A DNA stretch of 64,000 nt from Ignavibacteria bacterium (GCA_030684555.1 JAUXVN010000013.1:162729-226728), one strand, 5' to 3'; numbered from the stretch's first letter, positions 16,959-25,499 are shown. Program-made: numbers and translations. Notes: generated by a model not told the origin, from the sequence alone.

Positions 16959-17864
16959 TTATTCATCCTCCCCATGTTCAGTTTGCTTACGATTTTTGTT
17001 TAGCCACATAACTCCCCCTAACAAAGCATAAATTGCAATGGGTGGAATGAAGTATGCGAATATTCCATGCTGAATAGCTTCGGTAACACCGGGCGCAGGG
17101 TTTTTACCTAATTTTGGAAAATCAATTTGAGTAAACTCTTTACTTGATAGATACATCCATGATGTACCTCCAACTTCATGTTCACCCAAAATATGATCAA
17201 CATATCTTTCGGGATATAATCTTATTTTTTCCTTTGCTGCTCTTAACAGATCTGATTTTTTTCCATAAGTTAAAACTTCCATCGGACAAATTTCTACGCA
17301 AGCCGGTAATTCCCCTTTTTTTGTTCGATCAAAACAGAAGTCACATTTCTTAATATCAGGACTCCATGCTTTATCAAATTCAAATGCCGGAATTTGGAAA
17401 GGACATGCAACCATGCAATACCTGCAACCGATACATTTATCACCATTCCACAGAACAGTTCCGTTTTCTTCTTTAGAAAAGGCTCCGACAATACAGGCTG
17501 ATAAACAAGCAGGGTGATCACAATGCATACATTGAACTTTTACATCAATTGGAAATTTACCATTGGGGTTTTCGAATTCATTTACGACTGTTAACGCATT
17601 TGCATTCGGTCTTCTTCTTTTTTCGAATACTGTGCGGTCATCATATTTTTCAATTGGTTCGGTTGGCATGTTATGAGATGTTTTACAAGCCCATTCACAT
17701 TTCCTGCATCCAATACAGACTGTTGTATCAACAAGTACACCCATTCTGTCATCAGATAGAATATTCTTCGGAGCACCTTTTACGGTTTTCGTTGAAGCGA
17801 CTCCTGCAATCGATGCCCCCATGAAAGCAGAAGTTTTTAAGAAGTTACGACGGGATTTATTCAT
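16959..17864 (-). CDS. Tat-exported four-cluster ferredoxin subunit, HybA-like
   Basis: This 301-residue protein begins with a twin-arginine signal, SRRNFLKTSAFMGASIAG. Four cysteine clusters follow: CIGCRKCEWAC, CMHCDHPACLSAC, CIGCRYCMVAC and CDFC with ACVEICPMEV, the standard DmsB/HybA/NrfC electron wire. A C-terminal helix (FAYFIPPIAIYALLGGVMWL) anchors it, as in HybA. It is the first gene of the operon to 10736 and passes electrons between the NrfD-like subunit and the multihaem cytochrome. A GGGGAG ribosome site lies ahead of the ATG. The absence of any molybdenum or hydrogenase subunit in the operon argues for a pure electron-transfer complex. Confidence 0.9.
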   Translation of the reverse strand: MNKSRRNFLKTSAFMGASIAGVASTKTVKGAPKNILSDDRMGVLVDTTVCIGCRKCEWACKTSHNMPTEPIEKYDDRTVFEKRRRPNANALTVVNEFENPNGKFPIDVKVQCMHCDHPACLSACIVGAFSKEENGTVLWNGDKCIGCRYCMVACPFQIPAFEFDKAWSPDIKKCDFCFDRTKKGELPACVEICPMEVLTYGKKSDLLRAAKEKIRLYPERYVDHILGEHEVGGTSWMYLSSKEFTQIDFPKLGKNPAPGVTEAIQHGIFAYFIPPIAIYALLGGVMWLNKNRKQTEHGEDE

Positions 17865-17939
17865 CCTGTTCTCCCCTATATTATTATCAAAAGATAGTCA
17901 ATAACTATTTTCAGCAAATAATTTAAAAAATCCTTATCA

Positions 17940-17968
17940 AAATTATTCCCTTTTGAGAGTAAAGTCAA
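17940..17968 (-). promoter_or_regulatory. Candidate sigma-70-type promoter for the respiratory/two-component operon
   Basis: On the minus strand, TTGACT (17968-17963) is separated by 17 bases from TAATTT (17945-17940), about 75 bases ahead of the ATG at 17864. A second TTGACT occurs closer to the gene, near 17900, without an equally good -10. No sigma-54 type element was seen, which matters because the operon's own regulators have no DNA-binding or AAA+ domain. Confidence 0.4.
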
Positions 17969-18058
17969 CTAAAATTAAACAGTTTTAAGAATGAGTTGTT
18001 GAATTTTTCAACTAATTTAACTTTAAAAGTAGTTAAGTTGAAGAAGTGGGGAAAAAGA

Positions 18059-18088
18059 GAGGCTCATAGTAATACTGCTAAGAGCCTC
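18059..18088 (-). terminator. Hairpin terminator after nrfA
   Basis: A 7-bp stem (GAGGCTC with GAGCCTC), with an inner TAG/CTA extension, lies 13 bases past the nrfA stop. On the minus strand it is followed by TCTTTTTCC. It separates the nitrite block from the respiratory operon downstream. Confidence 0.7.
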
Positions 18089-18100
18089 ATAAAAATTAAT

Positions 18101-19576
18101 CTAATTACTCATTTTAGATTGACGCTCGGCTGCCTTTTTATCCCATTGAGTTGGAGTTGTTGAAAGGAATATTTTCTTTTGAGCATTAAGTTTTTCCATA
18201 TCAAGTCCAATATACTTTTGGGCTTTTTCTTTAGTTGAGATGTCAGGCATAGCAATTGGAGTTTGAACTCCAAGATTTGTCAACAACTTAGAAAGTTCTA
18301 CACGGGCTTCCTCAGCTTTTCTAATTGAAGTTGCTAATATCCTTGCACTTTCTAATGGTGCATGAAATGATCCTCCATGACTCGCTGCAACATAATCCCA
18401 TCTCCATTGAGCATGGCGAATATTTGTTAAAATAGATTTCATCTCTTCTTCTTTTGCCCCTTTATCCCATGCAGTTTTAGCTTCAATATGTGCTTTGACA
18501 ATTGAATGTTCAGCTAATAACAGAAGCTCTTTAACTTTATCTTGTCGTTCGTAAACATTGTTCAATAAAGTTTCTTCACTTTCACGGTGACAAACCTGGC
18601 AGGATCGAGAAATATTATTCAATGGGCTTTGAATATGATGGTCGGTAAACTTAACCCCACCTTCACTCTTATAAGGCATATGACAGTCTGCACAAGCAAC
18701 TCCCCGTTGAGCATGAATACCAAATTGAGCCATCTCCCAATCAGGATGTTGTGCTTTAAGTACCGGTGTTTTGCTCAAAGTATGAACAAAGTCAACGTGT
18801 TCAATTTCATCATAATACTTTTCCATTTCCTCTACACTTATCCCGCCATCCCACGGAAATGTTAAATATTTTTCAGTCTTCCCTTTGAAATAATATTCTA
18901 CATGGCACTGTGCACAAACAAGTGAGCGCATATCTTGATGTGAGGATTTTGTAATATCTTTTCCCTGGCGTTCAAAGGCTTCAATTAAAGCCGGTCGGGT
19001 AATTCTCAAATTCATTGTTTTAGGATCATGACAGTCTTGACAACCGATTGCATTCACGACTTCATCACCTAATTCATTCCAACTTTTTTTATAAAAATCT
19101 GAGACACCCATTTCATTCATTAATCTTGGGACATCTGTACTTTTACACGTCCAGCAAGTTGCGGGTTGAGGAACATCAGTTCGTAAAGTATTTCTAATAT
19201 CTTTTATTGCGTAATAATGCCCACGTCCTTGATTATAATCCCGCGAGAAAGCGTAACCTGCCCACAGGACAACCAAATTTGGTTCTCGTTGCAACATATC
19301 AACCATGCCACTTCCGCCATATTTACTGACAAATGTAGTATCAAGTGTTTTTATATATGACTCAAATTGACGATTAAAATTTTCACCCCAAACTTCATTT
19401 CGCGGTTCCCACTCTGCAATTGGTGTTACTAATTGAAATCGTTGAATTGCTTCACTTCTTCTTTCAACTATTGAAGCACCAAATAAGCCGATAAAAAATA
19501 CTACCACCACCGTCGAAAGGAAAAGTCCCCAGGCAATTAATGGTTTTTCTGTTATTAACTGTTGAATTTTTTTCAT
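18101..19576 (-). CDS. nrfA: Ammonia-forming cytochrome c nitrite reductase, catalytic subunit
   Basis: NrfA reduces nitrite to ammonium with six electrons in the periplasm. The 491-residue protein has an N-terminal membrane helix or signal (residues about 14-33). The active-site haem motif is the diagnostic CWTCK, with lysine in place of histidine. Four normal motifs follow: CQDCH, CAQCH, CADCH and CQVCH, giving five haems. Conserved catalytic-site surroundings such as GIHAQRGVACADCHMPY are present. It sits 17 bases downstream of nrfH, the standard NrfHA arrangement, so electrons should come from menaquinol via NrfH. The co-transcribed hemerythrin and nearby NsrR-like gene suggest control by nitrite or NO. 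Confidence 0.96.
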   Translation of the reverse strand: MKKIQQLITEKPLIAWGLFLSTVVVVFFIGLFGASIVERRSEAIQRFQLVTPIAEWEPRNEVWGENFNRQFESYIKTLDTTFVSKYGGSGMVDMLQREPNLVVLWAGYAFSRDYNQGRGHYYAIKDIRNTLRTDVPQPATCWTCKSTDVPRLMNEMGVSDFYKKSWNELGDEVVNAIGCQDCHDPKTMNLRITRPALIEAFERQGKDITKSSHQDMRSLVCAQCHVEYYFKGKTEKYLTFPWDGGISVEEMEKYYDEIEHVDFVHTLSKTPVLKAQHPDWEMAQFGIHAQRGVACADCHMPYKSEGGVKFTDHHIQSPLNNISRSCQVCHRESEETLLNNVYERQDKVKELLLLAEHSIVKAHIEAKTAWDKGAKEEEMKSILTNIRHAQWRWDYVAASHGGSFHAPLESARILATSIRKAEEARVELSKLLTNLGVQTPIAMPDISTKEKAQKYIGLDMEKLNAQKKIFLSTTPTQWDKKAAERQSKMSN

Positions 19577-19593
19577 GTCTTACCTGATTATTA

Positions 19594-20208
19594 TTATTTA
19601 TTTGATTTTTCTAATTCTAAATATTTTTGTAACCATTCAGGGGTTACTGGTGTTAATTGCGGAACACGTGCAAAAGGAAATGAGGAGAGACTACTAACTC
19701 TTCCGTGCGGAGTTTCTCTATGGCAATCCCAGCATAACTTTTCTCCTCCATGTCTTGCGGCTGAACCTGTTACTGAAACAACTGATGCCATGTTAACATA
19801 CTCATAATGACATCTTATACAATTTTCCTGGACTACACTTTTACCCGCTTCTTTAATACGTATCACTTCCGGTTCTAAACGAAAAGTAAACATTGTAGCA
19901 TGCCGCAAACCATCGCTGGCTTTAAAATAATAAGTGCGGATAAAATTGTCTTGAGGGACATGACAGGCTGTGCAAGTTGCCACTCTTGCATGACTACTTT
20001 TTTGCCATGATGCAAATTGTGGTGTCATAACATGACAATTCATGCACGTTAGCGGATCGTTTGATAAATATGAACTTGCATTTGATATGTGGAAAATCAC
20101 TATTAACATTCCCACCAAAACCCCTAATACTATAATAACCTGTATTCTCCATTGAGGAGGTGGAAAAAGAAACCGAACTTTATCAAATATTTTCATAGAT
20201 TTTTTCAT
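19594..20208 (-). CDS. nrfH: Cytochrome c nitrite reductase, membrane tetrahaem subunit
   Basis: NrfH is a NapC/NirT-family menaquinol dehydrogenase that feeds NrfA. The 204-residue protein has one membrane anchor (residues about 22-42) and four haem motifs: CMNCH, CTACH, CIRCH and CWDCH. The first follows the family pattern, with the methionine-containing segment PLTCMNCHVM. The length is slightly longer than the usual 150-180 because of an extended C-terminus after the last haem. It lies 11 bases after the hemerythrin gene and 17 bases before nrfA. Confidence 0.94.
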   Translation of the reverse strand: MKKSMKIFDKVRFLFPPPQWRIQVIIVLGVLVGMLIVIFHISNASSYLSNDPLTCMNCHVMTPQFASWQKSSHARVATCTACHVPQDNFIRTYYFKASDGLRHATMFTFRLEPEVIRIKEAGKSVVQENCIRCHYEYVNMASVVSVTGSAARHGGEKLCWDCHRETPHGRVSSLSSFPFARVPQLTPVTPEWLQKYLELEKSNK

Positions 20209-20219
20209 TTTATTTTAAA

Positions 20220-20687
20220 CTATGTTATACATTTAGAAGGATTATCTTCACGATTCAATTTTTGCGAGAGCTGATTTAACTCATCTTCAGAAAATTGAGT
20301 TTGGATTTTTTCAAATAATTCGCGCTCTTCAAATCGGATATGTTGCTCTAACAAAATTCCGAATTCATTTAAATCGGCTTCGGGATTTTTGGAATTGGAT
20401 AGGCGGAATACATACTCACTTAGTTTTATATGCTCTTCTTGAAGCTGATTAACTGCAGATTCGAAATACTCATTTTTTTTCTTTATAAATTCGAAAAGTA
20501 TTTTTTCCTCTTCATCAAAATGATTTTTCAGTTCATTTTCATAAAAGGAGACAACATAATTAATCTTACCTGGTGTATCATGTGGAAGTCCTTTATAATG
20601 TGGGGCTTCCTTCTTAACTATTTGTGCGAGAATAAGACCATGATGGTGATCTCTTGATAAATAAATAAGTGACGGGTGTCGTTTCAT
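20220..20687 (-). CDS. Hemerythrin HHE domain protein
   Basis: This 155-residue cytosolic protein has the four-helix hemerythrin pattern with metal-ligand histidines and acids: RDHHHGLILAQ, LKNHFDEEEKILF, LQEEHIKLSEY and LEQHIRFEERELFEK. Diiron hemerythrin-like proteins bind O2 or NO and are often switched on by NO-responsive regulators (the YtfE/RIC type repairs FeS clusters). It lacks the N-terminal ScdA domain of YtfE. Being first in the run hemerythrin-nrfH-nrfA, with a palindrome between its -35 and -10-like elements, suggests NO or nitrite protection. The exact ligand is unknown. Confidence 0.85.
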   Translation of the reverse strand: MKRHPSLIYLSRDHHHGLILAQIVKKEAPHYKGLPHDTPGKINYVVSFYENELKNHFDEEEKILFEFIKKKNEYFESAVNQLQEEHIKLSEYVFRLSNSKNPEADLNEFGILLEQHIRFEERELFEKIQTQFSEDELNQLSQKLNREDNPSKCIT

Positions 20688-20716
20688 TTAATTGATCCGA
20701 ATTTTGTTTAGAATTT

Positions 20717-20729
20717 ATCGTAATACGAT
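20717..20729 (-). promoter_or_regulatory. Palindromic operator candidate ahead of hemerythrin-nrfHA
   Basis: The sequence ATCGTA-A-TACGAT is a perfect 6+1+6 palindrome 30 bases before the hemerythrin start. On the minus strand it falls between TTGAAT and TAAATT, spaced 17 bases apart, so a bound protein would block RNA polymerase. It differs in spacing from the site shared by the Rrf2 gene and the nir run. Confidence 0.45.
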
Positions 20730-20750
20730 TAATAATTCAAGACTATTTTA

Positions 20751-21416
20751 TCATTGGTTGTAACTAAGATTTTTAAAAACTGAAGTGGCCAATGACATAT
20801 CTTTATTTAAACCTAAATGAGTATGAATAATATCCCCTTTTGAATCAAGAATAACTATCATATTCGTATGAGAAAAATCTCCGTTATCTTCTTTACGATA
20901 TTTAAATCCAAGTAATGCAGCTAACTCTAACACATCATCGTTAGTTCCGGTAACCAATTTCCATCTATCCATATTTATTTTTTTTGATAAAGCAAATTCT
21001 TTTAATCTCTGCGGAGTATCTCTATCAGGATCAATTGATACAAGGATAAATTTACTGCTTCCGATCTCTCTATCCGAAAGTTTTTCTTCGATTTTTTGCA
21101 TGTCATTCAGAATGATTGGGCATGCATAACTGCAATTAGAAAAGAACAACGCCATGACGACTCTTTTTCCTTCTATTTCTTTTAACATAAATTCATCATT
21201 TTCCTGATCTCTCCAAACAGCAGAAGTTTGATAAATAGATGTTTCACTTACGGATGAGTGTGCGGTAATCTCATCACCGCAACAACTCGATTTCCCTTTT
21301 GCTTCATCTTTATCAAGCACTTTTTCATTCGACGATGATGTGATTAAAAAATAACCTGTAGTCAGAGCAACAAATAATATAACTACTGTTAATATTGTTT
21401 TTAAATAGGTTTTCAT
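20751..21416 (-). CDS. SCO1/SenC family copper chaperone-like protein
   Basis: SCO proteins are thioredoxin-fold, membrane-anchored periplasmic proteins that deliver copper to cuproenzymes, best known for cytochrome oxidase CuA. The 221-residue protein has an N-terminal helix (residues about 6-27), the copper motif CSYAC in FFSNCSYACPIIL, and the distal histidine in FSHTNMIVI. An additional SCCGDE pair of cysteines lies between the anchor and the domain. It is downstream of the NirV-like gene and the copper nitrite reductase, so copper delivery to NirK is an attractive inference. No oxidase gene is in the window. Confidence 0.88.
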   Translation of the reverse strand: MKTYLKTILTVVILFVALTTGYFLITSSSNEKVLDKDEAKGKSSCCGDEITAHSSVSETSIYQTSAVWRDQENDEFMLKEIEGKRVVMALFFSNCSYACPIILNDMQKIEEKLSDREIGSSKFILVSIDPDRDTPQRLKEFALSKKINMDRWKLVTGTNDDVLELAALLGFKYRKEDNGDFSHTNMIVILDSKGDIIHTHLGLNKDMSLATSVFKNLSYNQ

Positions 21417-21428
21417 ATGGATTCCTTT

Positions 21429-22247
21429 TTATTTATCTAAATTTTTTGCACATCTGAAACCAAGATTATGCACAGTATATTCTGCTTTCAAACTCCCACG
21501 AAAAGCATAGCGCATAAAAGATGCATAATCTGTAACATCAGAAAACGATTTTGAACCTGCTCCACAAAAAAGATTACTATCGAAGCTTTTATCTCCACGA
21601 GATTCACCTGTTACCAAATTCGAATTGAAATCTGCAACCCATTCCCATATCAATCCATGCAGATCATAAACTTTGTAATAATTTGGTTTCTGCATACCAA
21701 CTGAGGTAATTAACTTTTCACCAGATTTTGAGTACCAATCGATAATTGTTTTATTTTTCACATCATCAGTTTTTCCGTTGGCTTTTTTCTGACTCGTTAA
21801 GGCGACATATTCCCATTCATCCGTAGTTAGAAGTCTTTTGTTCTTCCATTTTGCATAAGCCCGAACTGCATACCATGATACATTTACAACCGGACTTTGA
21901 GGATTGACTTCAGAACCAAATGTAGAGTCATTTAACCAATGGGTTAGGTAATTTCTATCGGCAAAGATTTTTTTTACACTATTTTTTCGCCAAACAGGAT
22001 TTGCTTTTGCAAACTGTAGGAAATCTTCATTGGTTACAGGAAGAGCATCAATTAAAAAGGAATTCACTTTTACTAATGCATTACCTTTTTCTTTCTTCTC
22101 AAATCCTATCATCTCTCCTGCCGGAATTAAAACCATTCCATCAAAATCTTTTTTATCAGAATGTCTCCTCCCTTTTTGAGCAAATGAAATTTCAATTAAA
22201 AAGATAGCGAGCAACAAAAAGCACAATATGTTTTTTACAATTAACAT
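21429..22247 (-). CDS. NirV-like formylglycine-generating-enzyme family protein
   Basis: This 272-residue exported protein has a signal peptide (residues about 5-23) and the SUMF1/FGE-sulfatase fold: MVLIPAGEMIG, DALPVTNEDFLQFA, PVVNVSWYAVRAYAKWKNKRLLTTDEWEYVA, YDLHGLIWEWVADF and NLGFRCAK. Formylglycine-generating enzymes use a cysteine pair in the RGGSY..C....C region. Here that stretch (CGAGSKSFSDVTDYASFMRYAF) has no pair, so sulfatase-activating activity is unlikely. Such proteins beside copper nitrite reductase genes are called NirV, with no settled function. It starts 5 bases after the nirK stop, so a role in NirK maturation or assembly is inferred. Confidence 0.82.
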   Translation of the reverse strand: MLIVKNILCFLLLAIFLIEISFAQKGRRHSDKKDFDGMVLIPAGEMIGFEKKEKGNALVKVNSFLIDALPVTNEDFLQFAKANPVWRKNSVKKIFADRNYLTHWLNDSTFGSEVNPQSPVVNVSWYAVRAYAKWKNKRLLTTDEWEYVALTSQKKANGKTDDVKNKTIIDWYSKSGEKLITSVGMQKPNYYKVYDLHGLIWEWVADFNSNLVTGESRGDKSFDSNLFCGAGSKSFSDVTDYASFMRYAFRGSLKAEYTVHNLGFRCAKNLDK

Positions 22248-22252
22248 GTTAG

Positions 22253-23716
22253 TTATTTTCTATTTTTCGCAACTTCTTCTTTTGAAATGATACCCCCGGA
22301 ATTTCCGAAGTTATTATAAACATAGGTTAAAACTGCTGCTGTCTGGATATCGTCAAAGTTTTGAGGAGGCATGATATTATTATATTTTTTTCCATTTACT
22401 ATAACCTCTCCGCTTAAACCTTTCAACACAGTTTTAATAGTTTTTGATTTATCCTTCAAATAATCAGATTGAGCTAATGGCGGGAAAACATTTGGTAATC
22501 CTTTTCCGTCAACTTGATGACAAGCTTGACAAGTTGCAGTATAAAGATTTTTTCCCATTGCCATTAATTCTTCTTTTGACATTTTCTTGTTTGAATTTTC
22601 GGCAGTTGAAGCACCGGACTGCAAGGTGGCTTTTAATAATCCCGGATCATTATTGTTGGTACTTCCCAAATAAACTTCTTCCCTCTGTTTTCCGGAATAA
22701 ATTTCAAGATCTTCATCTCCACTCACTTTCAACATTCCGATTGCCCCTTTATTGAAAGCTCTGAATATCGAGTGATCAACAAGAATTAAAGTTCCGGGAA
22801 CATCAACTTTAAATTCGACAATTGAAGAACCACCGGCGGGGACTAATGTGGTCTGAACATTATTCTGATTAATTTTTGTTCCACCTTCACCATATACATT
22901 ATCAAAAATTTCTCCTATAACATGAAAAGAGGAAATTAAATTTGGTCCTCCATTACCGATGAATAATCTAATTTTCTCTCCAACTTTTGCTTGAATTGCT
23001 TTTTCACCAACTAATGAACCGGTCGAGCCATTAAAAACAACATACGATGGTCTTTCATCAACAGCTTTTTGTTGATTAAATGGTTGAAGTCCGGAGACGC
23101 CAAAATCGCCATCAGTATAAAATTCACTTTGCATTACATAATATTCGCGGTCAACTTTTGGGAGACCTTCTTTCGGTTCGACAAGAATTAATCCATACAT
23201 TCCATTTGCGATATGCAAACCAACCGGAGCAGTTGCACAATGATAAACATATAAACCTGAATTAATTGCTTTAAAGGAAAAAACTGAAGAGTATCCAGGT
23301 GCTGTAAATGAAGACGCTGCACCGCCACCAGGCCCGGTAACAGCATGCAAATCTATATTATGAGGCATTTTACTAGATTGATGATTATGAAGATGAAATT
23401 CAACGAGATCACCCTCTTTTACTCTGATAAATTTTCCGGGAACTTCCCCTCCGAATGTCCAAAAAGTATATTCAACACCTTCCGATAATTCTCTTACTAC
23501 TTCAGAAGTTTCAAGGTGCACAATCACTTTAGTCGGATGGTTTCTGGTGATTGGCGATGGAACATAGGGGGCATGTGTTAAGACTGCAACTTCTTCTCCG
23601 CTGACTTCTGTTGAATATGAATCACTGCATCCATAAAACGGATATGTGAGAAAACTTATAGCAAATAGTATAGTTATACCCGCTAACATCGGGTAATAAG
23701 TATTTTTGAGTTTCAT
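22253..23716 (-). CDS. nirK: Copper-containing nitrite reductase with fused C-terminal cytochrome c domain
   Basis: NirK reduces nitrite to NO. Two cupredoxin domains carry the type 1 copper set ([23 protein letters not shown]) and the type 2 copper histidines ([10 protein letters not shown] and [10 protein letters not shown]). The catalytic Asp lies in PHNIDLHAV. Residues from about 405 form a class I cytochrome c domain with [11 protein letters not shown], an axial Met likely in NIMPPQNF, so electrons can enter through the fused haem. The N-terminus looks like a lipoprotein or membrane signal ending in FYGCSD. I prefer the ATG at 23716, which has GAGG at the right distance; an ATG at 23728 overlaps the previous stop (ATGA) and is the alternative start. 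Confidence 0.93.
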   Translation of the reverse strand: MKLKNTYYPMLAGITILFAISFLTYPFYGCSDSYSTEVSGEEVAVLTHAPYVPSPITRNHPTKVIVHLETSEVVRELSEGVEYTFWTFGGEVPGKFIRVKEGDLVEFHLHNHQSSKMPHNIDLHAVTGPGGGAASSFTAPGYSSVFSFKAINSGLYVYHCATAPVGLHIANGMYGLILVEPKEGLPKVDREYYVMQSEFYTDGDFGVSGLQPFNQQKAVDERPSYVVFNGSTGSLVGEKAIQAKVGEKIRLFIGNGGPNLISSFHVIGEIFDNVYGEGGTKINQNNVQTTLVPAGGSSIVEFKVDVPGTLILVDHSIFRAFNKGAIGMLKVSGDEDLEIYSGKQREEVYLGSTNNNDPGLLKATLQSGASTAENSNKKMSKEELMAMGKNLYTATCQACHQVDGKGLPNVFPPLAQSDYLKDKSKTIKTVLKGLSGEVIVNGKKYNNIMPPQNFDDIQTAAVLTYVYNNFGNSGGIISKEEVAKNRK

Positions 23717-23724
23717 AACTGACC

Positions 23725-24837
23725 TCATTCTTTTATGTTACTTGAACCTGTTTCATTGATTTTATTATTTATTTGTGCTTCTTTATTTAAGGCTTTTATT
23801 TGGCTTGTACCTGTCGGATGCCCGAAAGAATTCAAATCTTTGAAGAGAATTAAATATTCATCTTTTTTAATTTGATTATTCCAATTTCCTGTCATCATTC
23901 CTATTCCTGTAACTATCATAAATACTACCACAATGATGAAGGCAAAATGTTTCTTAGCTAATTTTTTCTTAGTTAAAATATTTTCTACATAAAGTGTATC
24001 TTTCACAGGACAGGCATCAACACAACTCATACATGAAGAACATTCATCCGATAAAACTGTTTTCACTTTATCTACTTTAATAAATGATGGGCAGGCTTTT
24101 GCGCATAGGTTGCAATCGATACAGCTAACTTCATTTCTTTTTATTTTATTCGTGCTCAGAAAAGTTAGTGCTCCAAGAAGAGCTCCGTAAGGACATAGGA
24201 AACGACACCAAAAATTTCTTACAACTATTGATAAAACGAACAAAACTGCGATAACAATCAATGAAGTTCGAGATAAGTCTGCGAAGAAATAATACATCTT
24301 CACATCACTCATTAAATTGTAAGGACTATCGAGAAACATTTTTAACGCAGCCTCACTCATAACAAAAAAAACGGAGTAAAATAGAAATCCGAGTAGAAGA
24401 TATTTTAACGAACGGAGAGGATAATCGAGAAACTTCGGAAGTTTTAATTTCCTTTTGAATAATTTTTCTCCAAAGTCACCTATCATTTCCGACAGCAATC
24501 CAATTGGGCAAAACCAACTGCAAAATGATTTACCGAAAATTAGAGAGACAACTACAATTCCAAGAAAGATGAAAAAACCGGCAGGATGTGCCGGGTGAAT
24601 TGTACCGGATATAAAGTAATAATAAAAACTCATTAACGAACTGATTGGTAAAAATCCATCTACTCCCGCTGGACGATTGTAAAACTTTTCTACTCCCCCG
24701 CTTTCTAAAAACTGAGTGAAATAATAAAATTCAATACCTATCCAGATACAAAGAAGTGCAAAAAGAATTTGCACAATGAAACGGCTTTTTTGAATCGGCT
24801 TTTCTTCGTTACGAATTATTTTATTTTTAGTTTTCAT
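23725..24837 (-). CDS. NapH/NosR-like membrane ferredoxin
   Basis: This 370-residue polytopic protein has about five to six membrane helices. Two CX3CP motifs face one side ([12 protein letters not shown] and [12 protein letters not shown]), and two 4Fe-4S clusters follow ([12 protein letters not shown] and [12 protein letters not shown]). This is the NapH/NosR/CcoG-type membrane FeS family that links the quinone pool to periplasmic nitrogen-oxide reductases. The C-terminal tail has [11 protein letters not shown]. It overlaps or abuts nirK and is the first gene after the regulator, so a role as electron donor to NirK or to a lost NosZ-like partner is inferred. Its start codon is covered by the operator shared with the Rrf2 gene. 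Confidence 0.85.
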   Translation of the reverse strand: MKTKNKIIRNEEKPIQKSRFIVQILFALLCIWIGIEFYYFTQFLESGGVEKFYNRPAGVDGFLPISSLMSFYYYFISGTIHPAHPAGFFIFLGIVVVSLIFGKSFCSWFCPIGLLSEMIGDFGEKLFKRKLKLPKFLDYPLRSLKYLLLGFLFYSVFFVMSEAALKMFLDSPYNLMSDVKMYYFFADLSRTSLIVIAVLFVLSIVVRNFWCRFLCPYGALLGALTFLSTNKIKRNEVSCIDCNLCAKACPSFIKVDKVKTVLSDECSSCMSCVDACPVKDTLYVENILTKKKLAKKHFAFIIVVVFMIVTGIGMMTGNWNNQIKKDEYLILFKDLNSFGHPTGTSQIKALNKEAQINNKINETGSSNIKE

Positions 24838-24860
24838 TATCGGATGTTTTTGTCTGATTA
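24835..24860 (-). promoter_or_regulatory. Operator-like site over the start of the nir run
   Basis: The minus strand reads TAATCAGA, 9 bases, TCCGATAATG, ending in the start codon of the NapH-like gene. It matches 22 of 26 bases of the site over the Rrf2 gene start at 25331-25356. A TATAAT -10-like hexamer (24862-24857) overlaps its upstream edge, so binding would block transcription. Confidence 0.6.
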
Positions 24861-24898
24861 TACTTTAAAAGCTTAACTTTGTATTTATCCAAATAAAT

Positions 24899-25333
24899 TT
24901 ATTGAATAGATTCTATCTTATTTATTGTTAGTTGTTTGAACTTGTCCATTGTCTCATCACCAAGCATATTAAATGTTTGGTTAATCATTTGAGACCATTT
25001 ATAGTGAAGCGGACAAGGAGCTTTATCTGAACAGTTAGGAAAACCGAGAACGCATCGATTAAAAATATCCGGTCCGTCAATAGCTAATACTATATCTAAA
25101 AGTTTAAGTTCATTCGGATTTTTAGCAAGCGCAAATCCACCCGACTTCCCTTTTTTGGAAAATATTATTCCATTGACTGTTAATTCTTGAAGAATTTTAG
25201 AAACAAATTCTTTCGGAATTTTAAGTCTGTTGGCTATTTCTTCTGCTGTATGAATTCCGCCTTGCTGCTCTGTAGTTAAGAGCAAAACAGCTTGAATTCC
25301 ATACTCACATTTTCTTGAAAATATTATTGACAT
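24899..25333 (-). CDS. Rrf2 family transcriptional regulator (NsrR/IscR-like)
   Basis: This 144-residue protein has the Rrf2 winged helix: EYGIQAVLLLT, recognition region IPKEFVSKILQELTVNGIIFSKKGKSGGFAL. Three cysteines, C94, C101 and C107, stand in CVLGFPNCSDKAPCPLHY, the place where NsrR and IscR hold a 2Fe-2S or 4Fe-4S cluster. Spacing is CX6CX5C, one residue longer in the first gap than classic NsrR. It is 61 bases upstream of the nir run, and its own start is overlaid by an almost perfect palindrome also found at the nir start. I infer an NO-sensing, autoregulating repressor of the nitrite block. Confidence 0.87.
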   Translation of the reverse strand: MSIIFSRKCEYGIQAVLLLTTEQQGGIHTAEEIANRLKIPKEFVSKILQELTVNGIIFSKKGKSGGFALAKNPNELKLLDIVLAIDGPDIFNRCVLGFPNCSDKAPCPLHYKWSQMINQTFNMLGDETMDKFKQLTINKIESIQ

Positions 25334-25356
25334 AATCAGATTTTTTTATCTGATTA
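25331..25356 (-). promoter_or_regulatory. Inverted-repeat operator over the Rrf2 gene start
   Basis: AATCAGAT and ATCTGATT form a perfect 8-bp inverted repeat around six T (25334-25355), directly against the ATG. The whole 26-base stretch recurs with four changes at 24835-24860. Confidence 0.65.
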
Positions 25357-25385
25357 AAAATAAGAATTATTTAACAACCTGTCAA
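25357..25385 (-). promoter_or_regulatory. Promoter of the Rrf2 gene
   Basis: The minus strand has TTGACA (25385-25380), a 17-base spacer and TATTTT (25362-25357). The predicted transcription start falls inside the inverted repeat, giving a leader of under 20 bases and an arrangement suited to autorepression. Confidence 0.6.
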
Positions 25386-25479
25386 GTAAAATCTTAAATT
25401 TTAGTTCCCCTGAGGTCGAGAAGTAGTTCTCGGAAGTCGTAGGGAATTTTCTATAGAATATCCAATTTCTAAAATGTAG

Positions 25480-25499
25480 GGAACGGTCGCGACCGTTCC
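25480..25499. repeat. 20-bp perfect palindrome, copy 1
   Basis: GGAACGGTCGCGACCGTTCC equals its own reverse complement and is GC-rich against an AT-rich background. It is flanked by GTAG and TAC, extending the symmetry. Three further copies occur in the window. Confidence 0.85.
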
